From Echinicola rosea (GTDB taxonomy: Bacteria > Bacteroidota > Bacteroidia > Cytophagales > Cyclobacteriaceae), in the NCBI RefSeq assembly GCF_005281475.1, contig NZ_CP040106.1, positions 2,322,501 through 2,386,500 of the forward strand: a DNA stretch of 64,000 bases, read 5' to 3'. Both the position numbers and the translations under genes were made by a program. Shown piece by piece: positions 16,825 to 24,480 of the stretch. How positions within the stretch are numbered: position 1 is the first letter of the stretch; each line of letters begins with the position of its first letter. The notes below the pieces were generated by a model. That model saw only the letters and a program-made list of their open reading frames with translations, made no database searches and was not told where the DNA came from.

Positions 16825-17286
16825 ATGTCAGCAGAAGAAAATTTTAAAAAATTAGGATTGACTTTACCACCAGCACCAGGACCAAAAGGTGTGTACAAAC
16901 CATGTCTTATCGATGGCAAATATTTGTACCTTTCGGGACACGGCACAGTGCAAGATGATGGTAGCTTGATCATGGGGAGAATAGGGGACGCGCTTGACGA
17001 AAAAGAAGGCAAGATGGCAGCCAGGCAGGTCGGATTGGCGATGCTGTCTACGATCAAAGCGAATTTGGGTAGCTTGAACAAGGTCAAAAGGGTCATTAAA
17101 GTCTTGGGTATGGTCAATTGTGTGTCGGATTTTAAGCGACACCCTTATATCATCAATGGCTGTAGTGAGCTTTTTGCAGAAGTGTGGGGAGAGGAAAATG
17201 GGGTCGGCGTGCGCAGTGCCGTCGGTTTTGGTTCATTGCCCGATAATATCCCCGTGGAGGTAGAGGCGATGTTTGAATTGCATTAG
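16825..17286 (+). CDS. RidA family (YjgF/YER057c) imine/enamine deaminase-like protein
   Basis: 153 residues, longer than classical RidA (about 128) through an N-terminal extension (SAEENFKKLGLTLPPAPGPKG) typical of a separate Rid subgroup. The core shows YLSGHGTVQDDGS, the helix AARQVGLAMLSTIKANLGSL, and VRSAVGFGSLPDNIPVEVEAMFEL, which keeps the arginine and the final Glu-Ala used in RidA catalysis. RidA proteins hydrolyse reactive 2-aminoacrylate-type imines released by PLP dehydratases. Its place between a permease and a DSD1-like PLP enzyme fits that role. It is 18 bp upstream of the next gene, so co-transcription is likely. Confidence 0.88.
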   Translation: MSAEENFKKLGLTLPPAPGPKGVYKPCLIDGKYLYLSGHGTVQDDGSLIMGRIGDALDEKEGKMAARQVGLAMLSTIKANLGSLNKVKRVIKVLGMVNCVSDFKRHPYIINGCSELFAEVWGEENGVGVRSAVGFGSLPDNIPVEVEAMFELH

Positions 17287-17304
17287 AACACAAAAGAAGA
17301 ATAA

Positions 17305-18411
17305 ATGGATTGGTACGAGATTAAGGATGTGGAAGCCATTGATTCACCGGTGCTTGCGGTTTATCCCAAGCGCGTGAAATCCAATATCGGAAGACTAAAA
17401 TCTATGGTAAAAGAGGTCTCCCAGCTTCAGCCGCACATCAAAACGGTGAAGTGCCTGGAAGTGGTAAAAATGCTGATGGATGCGGGGATTGACAAGTTTA
17501 AGTGCGCCACCATCGCGGAAGCTGAAATGCTGGGGATGGCTGGTGCCAAGGAAGTCCTGATCGCCTATCCCATGGTGGGGCCAAAAGTGGACAGGATGAT
17601 TAAGTTGATGTTGGTTTATCAGGACACGGAGTTCTCCTGTTTAGTGGATTGTCCAGAGCAGGCGAGGCACCTTTCTGCCCATACGTATCAGGCGGATGTT
17701 TACCTGAGGGTGTTTATGGACCTGAATGTGGGTACTGACCGTACAGGGGTGAGGCCATTGGCGGAAGCCAAGGAGTTATATGATTATTGTAAGGCCACCA
17801 GCCACTTGATCACCATGGGGCTGCATATTTATGATGGCCATATCAGGCATCAGGATTTTGAACAGCGAAAAGAAGCCTGTCAAGCGGCATTTGCCCCGGT
17901 AGAGACTTTGGCCAAATGGGCAAGGGAAAAGTACCCCGTGGAATTGAAGGTGATTGCTGGAGGTTCGCCCACCTTTCCGGTCCATGCCGAGCGGGAAGCG
18001 GTTACTTGCAGTCCCGGTACATTTGCGTATTGGGATAAAGGCTACCAAGAGAGCTTGCCGGAACAATCCTTTGATTTTGCTGCCGTACTGATGACCCGGG
18101 TGATTTCACGTCCTGGGAAGAATTTGCTCTGTCTGGACTTGGGCTATAAGTCGGTTGCGTCTGAAGGGCCACTGGAGAAGAGAGTATGGTTTCCTGAATA
18201 TCCTTCTTGGGCTATGGTGAGCCATAGTGAGGAACATTTAGTGGTAAAGGTGCCCGAAGGAGAAGTTTTGCCCGTCGGCAACGTAGTGTACGCCATTCCT
18301 TATCATATTTGTCCCACCGTAGCCATGTATGACAAGGTGCTAACGGTGGAAAATAATAAGGTAGCAGGGGAATGGAAGACCTTGGCACGAAAGAGAAGGA
18401 TCAATATTTAG
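17305..18411 (+). CDS. D-serine dehydratase (DSD1) / D-threonine aldolase-like PLP enzyme
   Basis: 368 residues of fold type III (alanine racemase N-terminal domain). The N-terminal barrel has PHIKTVKCLEVVKML, with the lysine expected to hold PLP, then FKCATIAEAEML and VDLNVGTDRTGV-like strands (DLNVGTDRTG), and GGSPTFPVH for PLP phosphate. The C-terminal beta domain ends with YHICPTVAMYD. This His-x-Cys pair matches the zinc site of eukaryotic-type D-serine dehydratase, whereas D-threonine aldolases use His-x-Asp. I therefore lean to D-serine/D-threonine dehydratase, with aldolase as the alternative. The upstream RidA would clear the imine product. Confidence 0.85.
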   Translation: MDWYEIKDVEAIDSPVLAVYPKRVKSNIGRLKSMVKEVSQLQPHIKTVKCLEVVKMLMDAGIDKFKCATIAEAEMLGMAGAKEVLIAYPMVGPKVDRMIKLMLVYQDTEFSCLVDCPEQARHLSAHTYQADVYLRVFMDLNVGTDRTGVRPLAEAKELYDYCKATSHLITMGLHIYDGHIRHQDFEQRKEACQAAFAPVETLAKWAREKYPVELKVIAGGSPTFPVHAEREAVTCSPGTFAYWDKGYQESLPEQSFDFAAVLMTRVISRPGKNLLCLDLGYKSVASEGPLEKRVWFPEYPSWAMVSHSEEHLVVKVPEGEVLPVGNVVYAIPYHICPTVAMYDKVLTVENNKVAGEWKTLARKRRINI

Positions 18412-18429
18412 AAGTGAGATATGAGATTT

Positions 18430-18541
18430 ACAAATGCTGGGTTGTGCGGGGGCTTTGCCCCAGCACTGGCAAGTTTTGAGTCCCTGACTCAATTAAGCTG
18501 TTCCAGATTTGTAACCCTCCCAGTTGTTAACATATTTAATT
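18430..18541 (+). repeat. Intergenic repeat family B, copy 1
   Basis: About 110 bp, starting CAAATGCTGGGTTGTGC, containing GCCCCAGCACTGGCAAGTTT and TTGAGTCCCTGACTCAA, and ending CATATTTAAT. It matches the reverse complement of 63477-63602 over its whole length with scattered differences. A shorter relative with the TTGAGTCTCTGACTCAA core lies at 52187-52240. The core is a small hairpin. Confidence 0.8.
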
Positions 18542-18737
18542 ATTGTCGTCCGAGTAAAGATTTTAGGATTGTATAAAAATCGTCCAAATCTGCCCCTAAA
18601 TCCCTTAAAGGGGACCTTCTTATTATCCATTCCAAGAACGGGTAGTTTTACGAAATCAAATAAATCTTATCTGTTTTCATTTAAAGCTACGTTTTCAGCG
18701 TAATTGAAATTTAATCAGACGACAGTGATATTTAAAA

Positions 18738-18908
18738 ACCTGAGCTTGACTTAATTTTAGTATAAAAAGCGTCATAGCGAACCCTTTTAAGGAGGATGTA
18801 GGTTGGAAAAGGGTGTGGCAATCCCGAAATACCGAGACTGCCACGGCTTCCACCCCTCAAATTTCCCTCTAAGCCTCGTAGTGACGATTTTATAATCGAA
18901 CTGAGGTT
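18738..18908 (+). repeat. Intergenic hairpin repeat family A, copy 1
   Basis: About 171 bp with inverted ends (AACCTGAGCTTGAC and, on the other strand, AACCTCAGTTCGAT). It has a central TGGCA...TGCCA stem and blocks such as CCCTTTTAAGGAGGATGT and TTCCCTCTAAGCCTCG. It matches 57764-57932 in reverse orientation. The whole unit can fold as one long imperfect hairpin, which suggests a MITE-like or REP-like element. Confidence 0.82.
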
Positions 18909-19077
18909 AAAAATGAATAAATATTAATCTGGTCAACGCTAATCAGGGAAGTACATGGGGAAATTCCTTTCCGGCGGAGAGGTTAGGTGTGATTGTGTAC
19001 TCCATTTAGTGTTGACTTTATAACCCTTTTTACATTTAAACCTTAGTACTTTCATAAACCTTTCAAAACCCATAAAT

Positions 19078-20142
19078 ATGTTTACCATCGATGCCCATTT
19101 GGACCTCAGTATGAATGCCCTGGAGTGGAATAGGGACTTGAGGCTGTCTGTATCCGAGATCAATTCCCGTGAAGCCAAGCTGACCGATAAGCCTGATCGA
19201 GGTAAGGCTACAGTTTCATTACCAGCTCTTCGGGAAGGAGGGATAGGGTTGGTAGTGGCCACGCAGATAGCTCGCTATGTAGCGCCAGACAATCCTCTTC
19301 CCGGGTGGCGTTCTCCTGAGCAGGCTTGGGCCCAGACACAGGGGCAATTGGCTTGGTACAGGGCGATGGAAGATGCCGGCGAGATGGTACAAATTACCGA
19401 CTTGGATAGCTTGGAGAAGCACTTGGATGATTGGAATTGGGGTGGTGATAAGTTGCCCGTCGGTTATATACTTTCCTTGGAAGGGGCGGATTCTATTGTG
19501 GACCTGAGTTATTTGGAAAAGGCCTATGCCTATGGGCTGAGGGCTTTGGGACCAGCGCATTATGGCCCCGGGAGATATGCACAGGGGACGGATGCCACGG
19601 GGGGGGTGGGGCAGAAAGGCCAAGACCTACTAAAGGAAATGGAACGACTGAACATCATTCTGGACGCTACGCACTTGTGCGATGACAGCTTTTGGGAAGC
19701 CATGGGGTACTTTAGTGGCCCGGTGTGGGCAAGTCATAATAATTGTCGGGCGCTGGTAGACCATAACCGTCAGTTTAGCGATGATCAACTTAAAGAGCTG
19801 ATCGCCCGAGATGCGGTGATAGGAGGAGCGCTGGATGCATGGATGATGGTACCTGACTGGGTAAGGGGTAAGTCCACGCCTGAAGGTACTGGCTGCAACT
19901 TGGAGATAATGATCGATCACCTGGACCATATTTGTCAGCTGGCAGGAAATGCAGATCATATCGGTATTGGGTCGGATCTGGATGGTGCTTTTGGCAAGGA
20001 GCAATGTCCACATGATCTTGAAACCATCGCAGACCTTAGCAATGTTCCAGATCTATTGCGCAAGCGAGGGTATAAGGAAAAGGACATAGAAAAAGTCATG
20101 CATGGCAATTGGTTGAGGTTTTTGCGGAATGCATGGGGGTAG
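19078..20142 (+). CDS. Membrane dipeptidase-like metallopeptidase (M19)
   Basis: 354 residues, no signal peptide. The M19/renal dipeptidase zinc site is visible in order: FTIDAHLDLSMNALEW (His-x-Asp), SLEGADSIVDL (bridging Glu), ILDATHLCDDSFW, WASHNNCRAL and IGIGSDLDGAFG near the C-terminus. Such enzymes hydrolyse dipeptides, often those with a C-terminal D-residue, or beta-lactam-like substrates. It lies 666 bp after the D-serine-dehydratase-like gene on the same strand. Its natural substrate could be D-containing peptides from cell-wall turnover that feed that module. The link is by position only, since repeats separate it from the cluster. Confidence 0.9.
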   Translation: MFTIDAHLDLSMNALEWNRDLRLSVSEINSREAKLTDKPDRGKATVSLPALREGGIGLVVATQIARYVAPDNPLPGWRSPEQAWAQTQGQLAWYRAMEDAGEMVQITDLDSLEKHLDDWNWGGDKLPVGYILSLEGADSIVDLSYLEKAYAYGLRALGPAHYGPGRYAQGTDATGGVGQKGQDLLKEMERLNIILDATHLCDDSFWEAMGYFSGPVWASHNNCRALVDHNRQFSDDQLKELIARDAVIGGALDAWMMVPDWVRGKSTPEGTGCNLEIMIDHLDHICQLAGNADHIGIGSDLDGAFGKEQCPHDLETIADLSNVPDLLRKRGYKEKDIEKVMHGNWLRFLRNAWG

Positions 20143-20239
20143 CATGGGGAGGTTTTCGAGCCAAGTACTTTTGTACAGTGGTGTGATGCTAGATCTTGGA
20201 AAGGAGTGATTTTGCTATTTACGGGGTACAGAGTGGTGC

Positions 20240-20415
20240 TTAAACCCGGAATATGCATTAGCCTATCTGTTGCGACCTTAAACTGCTTCAAAATCAGCCG
20301 TTTCACTTTAGTTTTCGGCATAACCGTAGCGGTGCTACGCTAATGCCTCCAAACTAACTGATTTTCTTGCAATTTCAGCTCTCAATACGATTCCTAATGC
20401 ATAATCCGGGTTAAA
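20240..20415. repeat. 176-bp imperfect palindromic element
   Basis: The outer arms TTAAACCCGGAATATGCATTAG (20240-20261) and CTAATGCATAATCCGGGTTAAA (20394-20415) are inverted copies with one difference. Inner arms include AAAATCAGCCGTTT against AAACTAACTGATTTT, and a central stem GGCATAACCGTAGCG against CGCTAATGCC. Nested pairing over the whole length suggests a foldback (MITE/REP-type) repeat. Only this copy was found in the window. Confidence 0.78.
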
Positions 20416-20540
20416 TTTAGGAGGAGGCTAAAGCGGTTTTGGCTGGGTATGATTGTCTGGTCTTTTAACGATTGTTGATATTTTTATGGTTAATGAGCTG
20501 ACAGTCAGTGGTTGGTCAAGACTTAATTTTTTTATCGAAA

Positions 20541-20572
20541 TTGTTTTAAGTCGTAAAAAATCAGTACTTTTG
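20541..20572 (+). promoter_or_regulatory. Bacteroidota-type promoter of rpsA
   Basis: The -33 TTG is at 20541-20543 and the -7 TACTTTTG (consensus TAnnTTTG) is at 20565-20572, spacer 21 bp. It lies about 115 bases upstream of the rpsA start, leaving a long leader that could host S1 autoregulation. The last point is inference. Confidence 0.65.
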
Positions 20573-20688
20573 CAGTCCGTTCAAGAGGACGGTTTTCAGT
20601 GATCATGTCGATAGCTGGAGATATCTATAACTAAAAACCTCAGCCTGACGACACTAGGGCTGTTGAAAGTCAGTGTCAATTTACTAAT

Positions 20689-22467
20689 ATGTCTAATAAC
20701 GAAGATTTTAACTGGGACAAGTTCGAAACCAAAGGTTTTGGTGAAGGCTACACTTCTGCAGAGAGAGCAGAGATGGAAAAGCTGTACGACGAGACTTTGA
20801 CCGAAATCAGCGAAAAGGAAGTTATCAAAGGTACTGTAGTAGGTATCAACGACAAGGATGTTATCATCAATATCGGATTCAAGTCTGATGGTCTAGTGCC
20901 AAGAACTGAGTTCCGTGACCTTCCTGACTTGAAAATCGGTGATGAAGTAGAACTTTTCATTGAAGAGCAAGAGAATTCATTGGGTCAATTGGTTCTTTCT
21001 AGAAAGAAAGCCAAGATGGTACGTGCATGGCAGGACATCGAAGATGCGCTTGAATTTGACAATGTGATCGAAGGTCTTGTAAAGAGAAGGACAAAAGGTG
21101 GTCTTATCGTGGATATCTACGGTGTTGAAGCCTTCTTGCCAGGTTCTCAGATTGACGTGAAGCCTATCAGGGACTTTGATGTCTATGTAGGTAAGAAAAT
21201 GGAAGTGAAAGTGGTTAAGATCAACCACGCTAACGATAACGTAGTAGTTTCTCACAAAGTACTGATCGAAAAAGATCTGGAGAAGCAAAAAGCAGAGATC
21301 CTGAACAACCTGGAAAAAGGTCAGGTACTGGAAGGTGTGATCAAGAACATGACCAACTTCGGTGTATTCATCGACCTTGGTGGTGTGGATGGCCTACTTC
21401 ACATTACGGACATTTCTTGGGGACGTATCAATCATCCAGAAGAAGTGCTTAATCTTGACGACAAAGTTCAGATTGTGGTACTTGACTTTGACGATGACAA
21501 GAAACGTATCTCCTTGGGTATGAAGCAGCTTACTGCTCATCCTTGGGATTCTCTTTCTGCTGAGCTTGAAGTGGGCTCTAAAGTGAAAGGCAAAATCGTA
21601 AACGTGGCTGACTACGGTGCATTCCTTGAGCTTGCTCCTGGTGTGGAAGGACTTATCCACGTATCTGAAATGTCTTGGTCTCAGCACTTGAGAAACCCTG
21701 CTGACTTTGTGAAAGTAGGAGACGAAATCGAAGCTGTAGTACTTACCTTGGACAAAGAAGATCGTAAGATGTCTCTTGGTATCAAACAACTTACTGAAGA
21801 TCCATGGACCAAGCAGGACATGGTAACGAAGTATGCTGTTGGTACGAAGCACAAAGGTGTCGTTAGAAATTTGACCAACTTCGGCCTGTTCCTAGAACTG
21901 GAAGAAGGTATCGATGGGCTAGTGCACGTATCTGATCTTTCTTGGACCAAGAAAATCAAGCACCCGTCTGAGTACGTGAAAGTAAATGACGAGCTTGAAG
22001 TGATTGTTCTTGAACTTGACGTGGACAACAGGAGATTGGCTCTAGGCCATAAGCAACTTGAAGAGAATCCTTGGGATACTTTTGAAGGTGTGTTCCCTGT
22101 GGGATCTACCCATAAGTGTACTGTAGTGTCTAAAAACGACAAAGGTGCTGTCCTTGAACTTCCTTACGGACTTGAAGGATTCGCGACCATCAAGAATCTT
22201 GACAAAGAAGACGGTTCACAAGTAGAAGTAGGTGACGCGGTTGATTTCGTGGTGACTGAATTCTCTAAAGATGACAAGCGAATTGTACTTTCTCACACGG
22301 CTACCTTCAGAGAGGATGCGATGCCTTCTAAGCAACCAGCTAAGAAGACTACTTCCGCTCCTAAGAAGAAGCCTACTGGTGGAGATGCACAAGAAAAATC
22401 TACCTTAGGTGATTTGGATGCACTTTCTGCATTGAAGGAGAAAATGGAAGGTGGAGACAAGAAATAA
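20689..22467 (+). CDS. rpsA: 30S ribosomal protein S1
   Basis: 592 residues with about six tandem S1 (OB-fold) domains. The repeats are plain: KGTVVGINDKDVIINIGFKSDG, EGLVKRRTKGGLIVDIYGVEAF, EGVIKNMTNFGVFIDLGGVDGL, KGKIVNVADYGAFLELAPG, KGVVRNLTNFGLFLELEEG and a degenerate last one (CTVVSKNDKGAVLELPYG). The C-terminal 50 residues are basic and low in complexity (KKTTSAPKKKPTGG). S1 binds mRNA leaders and helps docking on the 30S subunit. In Bacteroidota, Shine-Dalgarno motifs are little used, so S1 is especially relevant. The gene has its own promoter and a strong terminator. Its codon use is visibly more biased than its neighbours, as expected for high expression. Confidence 0.97.
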   Translation: MSNNEDFNWDKFETKGFGEGYTSAERAEMEKLYDETLTEISEKEVIKGTVVGINDKDVIINIGFKSDGLVPRTEFRDLPDLKIGDEVELFIEEQENSLGQLVLSRKKAKMVRAWQDIEDALEFDNVIEGLVKRRTKGGLIVDIYGVEAFLPGSQIDVKPIRDFDVYVGKKMEVKVVKINHANDNVVVSHKVLIEKDLEKQKAEILNNLEKGQVLEGVIKNMTNFGVFIDLGGVDGLLHITDISWGRINHPEEVLNLDDKVQIVVLDFDDDKKRISLGMKQLTAHPWDSLSAELEVGSKVKGKIVNVADYGAFLELAPGVEGLIHVSEMSWSQHLRNPADFVKVGDEIEAVVLTLDKEDRKMSLGIKQLTEDPWTKQDMVTKYAVGTKHKGVVRNLTNFGLFLELEEGIDGLVHVSDLSWTKKIKHPSEYVKVNDELEVIVLELDVDNRRLALGHKQLEENPWDTFEGVFPVGSTHKCTVVSKNDKGAVLELPYGLEGFATIKNLDKEDGSQVEVGDAVDFVVTEFSKDDKRIVLSHTATFREDAMPSKQPAKKTTSAPKKKPTGGDAQEKSTLGDLDALSALKEKMEGGDKK

Positions 22468-22493
22468 TGCTTAGTCCCTCCACTTAATGGAAA

Positions 22494-22531
22494 TAAAAAA
22501 AGCATCCGCCGTGGCGGATGCTTTTTTTTTA
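22494..22531. terminator. Bidirectional terminator between rpsA and the DUF72 gene
   Basis: The stem GCATCCGCC/GGCGGATGC at 22502-22521 is flanked by an A-run on the left and a T-run on the right, so it works for both convergent genes. The DUF72 stop codon lies at the edge of the T-run. Confidence 0.9.
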
Positions 22532-23395
22532 TTCGTTTGGAATTTTCAGGTCAAGATCGAACTGCTTGTTTAGCTTTTTGATAAAGTAGGCAGAAAGCAA
22601 CGGGGATTCTTTTTCGATGTTTTGATGGACAAAAAAGTAGAGTTTTTTAAGGCCTAGTTTTCTCCACTCGATGATTCGTTCCAGCCAATCATCGAGTCTG
22701 GAGTAATCACTATCGGCATTGGCCCCAACATATCGGATAAATGCGGCATCACTGGTCAGCCGCATATGGAGCATGTCTCTCCTTCCAGCTGTGTCCACGA
22801 TAATGTTGGTACGGTCGTTTTCTACGAGTAGCTTACAGTAGTTGTCCAGTATCTCTTCGTCGGCAAACCACTCTTCATTGCGTAGCTCAAGAGCGAGAGG
22901 GATTTCTGGGGGAAAGGCTTCCATAAACTTCTCCACACGGTCAAAATCCTTCGGTTTGAAGTTGTTGTGCATCTGAAGAAAGGCCATGCCCAGGCGATCT
23001 TCAAAATTGGCAATGGCATCGCCAAAAGCCATTACAGGTTCTTGTACGTTGATCAGGCGTTTAAAATGGCTGACTGTATTGGGGATTTTCGGAAAGAATT
23101 TAAACCCTTCAGGAGTTTTGTTCGCCCAGGTTTTCACTTGTTCTATGCTAGGAGAGCTGTAGAAGGTCGCATTAAGCTCGATGGAGTTAAACTGTGTCGA
23201 GTAATACGTGAGTTCGTCTTTGGTTCCTCTTGGATAAAACCCTTTTAGATCTGCCCGGTTCCATTTTGCGCAGCCTACATATACTTCAAATGGATCGTCG
23301 GATTTATGTTTTTGAAGGATTCTACTGGTTTCGGGATGATCGGGTGGTAAGGTGAAATCAATCGACGAAGGATCTTCTACACTTCCAAACTTCAT
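22529..23395 (-). CDS. DUF72 domain-containing protein
   Basis: 288 residues. The family features are YVGCAKWNRADLKGFYPRG near residue 40, YYSTQFNSIELNATFYSSPS, FKFFPKIPNTVSHFKRL, FLQMHNNFKP, PLALELRNEEWF and VHQNIEKESPLLSAYFIKKL at the C-terminus. DUF72 proteins form TIM-barrel-like folds. Their biochemical role is not established, although they are very widespread. The ATG at 23395 (KFGSVEDPSSIDF) gives a slightly extended N-terminus. The gene is monocistronic and converges on rpsA. Confidence 0.9.
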   Translation of the reverse strand: MKFGSVEDPSSIDFTLPPDHPETSRILQKHKSDDPFEVYVGCAKWNRADLKGFYPRGTKDELTYYSTQFNSIELNATFYSSPSIEQVKTWANKTPEGFKFFPKIPNTVSHFKRLINVQEPVMAFGDAIANFEDRLGMAFLQMHNNFKPKDFDRVEKFMEAFPPEIPLALELRNEEWFADEEILDNYCKLLVENDRTNIIVDTAGRRDMLHMRLTSDAAFIRYVGANADSDYSRLDDWLERIIEWRKLGLKKLYFFVHQNIEKESPLLSAYFIKKLNKQFDLDLKIPNE

Positions 23396-23595
23396 GGCTT
23401 CATTTTTATAGTTAGATAAAGATATAAGTTAGTTATTAATGCGAAATTTTAAAACGGAAGTCCCCTTAAAAAGTTTAGCTGGAGGATGGTGAAGTACGGG
23501 GTACTAAGCACGATGAACAAAGAGGTATTTGGTAGCTGGCTTTGGAAACAGGTTTTTGAAAAGCCATTATTGATGGGCACCGCTAGAAATTTTCC

Positions 23596-23627
23596 GCTTG
23601 ATGTGGTAAGAATCAAGCCTTTTTTTT
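23596..23627 (+). terminator. Terminator-like hairpin with no clear upstream gene
   Basis: GCTTGAT at 23596-23602 and ATCAAGC at 23612-23618 are followed by an eight-T run. Its polarity serves plus-strand transcription coming from about 23400-23590, where no convincing gene is seen. A small RNA is possible. Confidence 0.55.
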
Positions 23628-24001
23628 GAGGGAATTAATTTTGACATGGTCTCGTTGAGGGGCATTACAGGCCGTTAAAACGATGGTTTTTCTCCATCCG
23701 CAGGAATGGGCTTTAGCGGGAATTTGTGGAGAATAGGAGGGGAAATGCAGCTAAAACTGAAAACGTTGGATGGACAATTTACCACGGGCTTCATCCATGG
23801 CTATGAACATGTCGCTCCTCTGGGGCTAGCTTTCGAGTGTAAACGTTCAATGCAGGCCCAACATGCGCTTGGTGTCTTTGCGACTTTGCGGCATTTTTAT
23901 GTATCGACGGTTTGTCCATTAAGAAAACTGGCAGCCCCCAACTTTTCGGCTTGATCCCCGAAATCCACCAAAATAGGTACAGCTTCACCGTAAAATAAAA
24001 C

Positions 24002-24032
24002 AAAAAAAGCATCCGCCTCGCGGATGCTTTTT
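24002..24032 (-). terminator. Terminator of tRNA-Cys
   Basis: On the minus strand a GCATCCGC/GCGGATGC stem with a GAG loop is followed by a T-run, six bases beyond the tRNA 3' end. Confidence 0.85.
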
Positions 24033-24037
24033 GATGG

Positions 24038-24108
24038 AGGTCGAGAGCGGATTCGAACCGCTGTACAAGGTTTTGCAGACCTCTGCCTAGCCACTCGGCC
24101 ACTCGACC
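24038..24108 (-). tRNA. tRNA-Cys(GCA)
   Basis: A 71-base cloverleaf on the minus strand: acceptor GGTCGAG paired with CTCGACC, D-arm GGCCGAGTGGCTAGGC, anticodon loop CTGCAAA giving GCA, and T-arm GCGGTTCGAATCCGC. The CCA tail is not encoded. It is flanked by its own promoter and terminator. It carries cysteine for UGC/UGU codons. Confidence 0.95.
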
Positions 24109-24123
24109 ATCTAAATCGAGAGG

Positions 24124-24153
24124 CAAATGTATGCAAAAACTCTTTTTATGCAA
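24124..24153 (-). promoter_or_regulatory. Promoter of tRNA-Cys
   Basis: On the minus strand the -33 TTG is at 24151-24153 and the -7 TACATTTG at 24124-24131, with a 19-bp spacer, a textbook Bacteroidota promoter. The tRNA begins 15 bases downstream of the -7 box. Confidence 0.8.
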
Positions 24154-24402
24154 AATTAACTGCTTAAATTTTCGGTAAAAAAATCCGTCATAAATTCAGG
24201 AAATGATAATCAATAATGGCGGTTCACGGCAAATTCATTGCCTAAAAGGCTCCGTTTTTATGATTATTATTGGTTTGAGGTTATTTATAAAGGTTCTAAA
24301 TAGGATTTGACCTAGCTATTTGCTTGTTAAATGGTTGATATTAAGGTTATTAATTGATTTGTTTACATCCTGTATAAATTAGGCGTCCTGCATTATACGG
24401 GT

Positions 24403-24432
24403 TTGAAAAATAGAAGCTGGGTAGTACATTTG
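24403..24432 (+). promoter_or_regulatory. Promoter of the act-cta respiratory operon
   Basis: The -33 TTG is at 24403-24405 and the -7 TACATTTG at 24425-24432, with a 19-bp spacer. The start site would be near 24439, giving an actA leader of about 40 bases. Confidence 0.75.
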
Positions 24433-24480
24433 TGGGGAGTTTTAAAAACCGTGAAATAAACTGATTAAAGAGTCATAAAT

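Larger units (their letters stand above)
18412..19077. other. 666-bp non-coding gap with two repeat copies
   Basis: No credible gene is visible. The gap holds a family-B repeat (18430-18541), a stretch with the AAATCCCTTAAAGGGGAC palindrome near 18598, and a family-A hairpin repeat (18738-18908). Short frames here are repeat sequence. A weak promoter-like pair for the dipeptidase, TTG at 19012 and TACATTTA at 19031, has a short 16-bp spacer. Confidence 0.7.
20143..20688. other. 546-bp gap: palindromic repeat plus rpsA promoter and leader
   Basis: It contains a long imperfect palindrome (20240-20415), the rpsA promoter (20541-20572) and an untranslated leader of about 110 bases. No gene is visible. 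Confidence 0.7.
23396..24037. other. 642-bp gap with intergenic repeat fragments and a terminator-like hairpin
   Basis: No recognised gene. A hairpin with T-run lies at 23596-23627. The frame at 23706-23954 covers sequence such as ATGTCGCTCCTCTGGGGCTA and GGTGTCTTTGCGACTTTGCG, which look like widely dispersed Bacteroidota intergenic repeats, so I do not call it a gene. A 47-codon frame (23486-23629, MVKYGVLSTMNKE...) runs into the hairpin and is weak. Confidence 0.55.
24109..24480. other. 372-bp divergent control region between tRNA-Cys and actA
   Basis: It is AT-rich and carries the two promoters listed separately, one for each direction. No gene or other structure is evident between them. 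Confidence 0.7.

Noticed and set aside
16269..17117. 282-residue minus-strand frame opposite gntP and ridA
   Set aside because: A shadow frame; the plus-strand genes are well supported by motifs.
23706..23954. 82-residue plus-strand frame after the DUF72 gene
   Set aside because: The DNA looks like common intergenic repeat fragments (TCGCTCCTCTGGGGCTA, GGTGTCTTTGCGACTTTGCG) and the peptide has no recognisable features.
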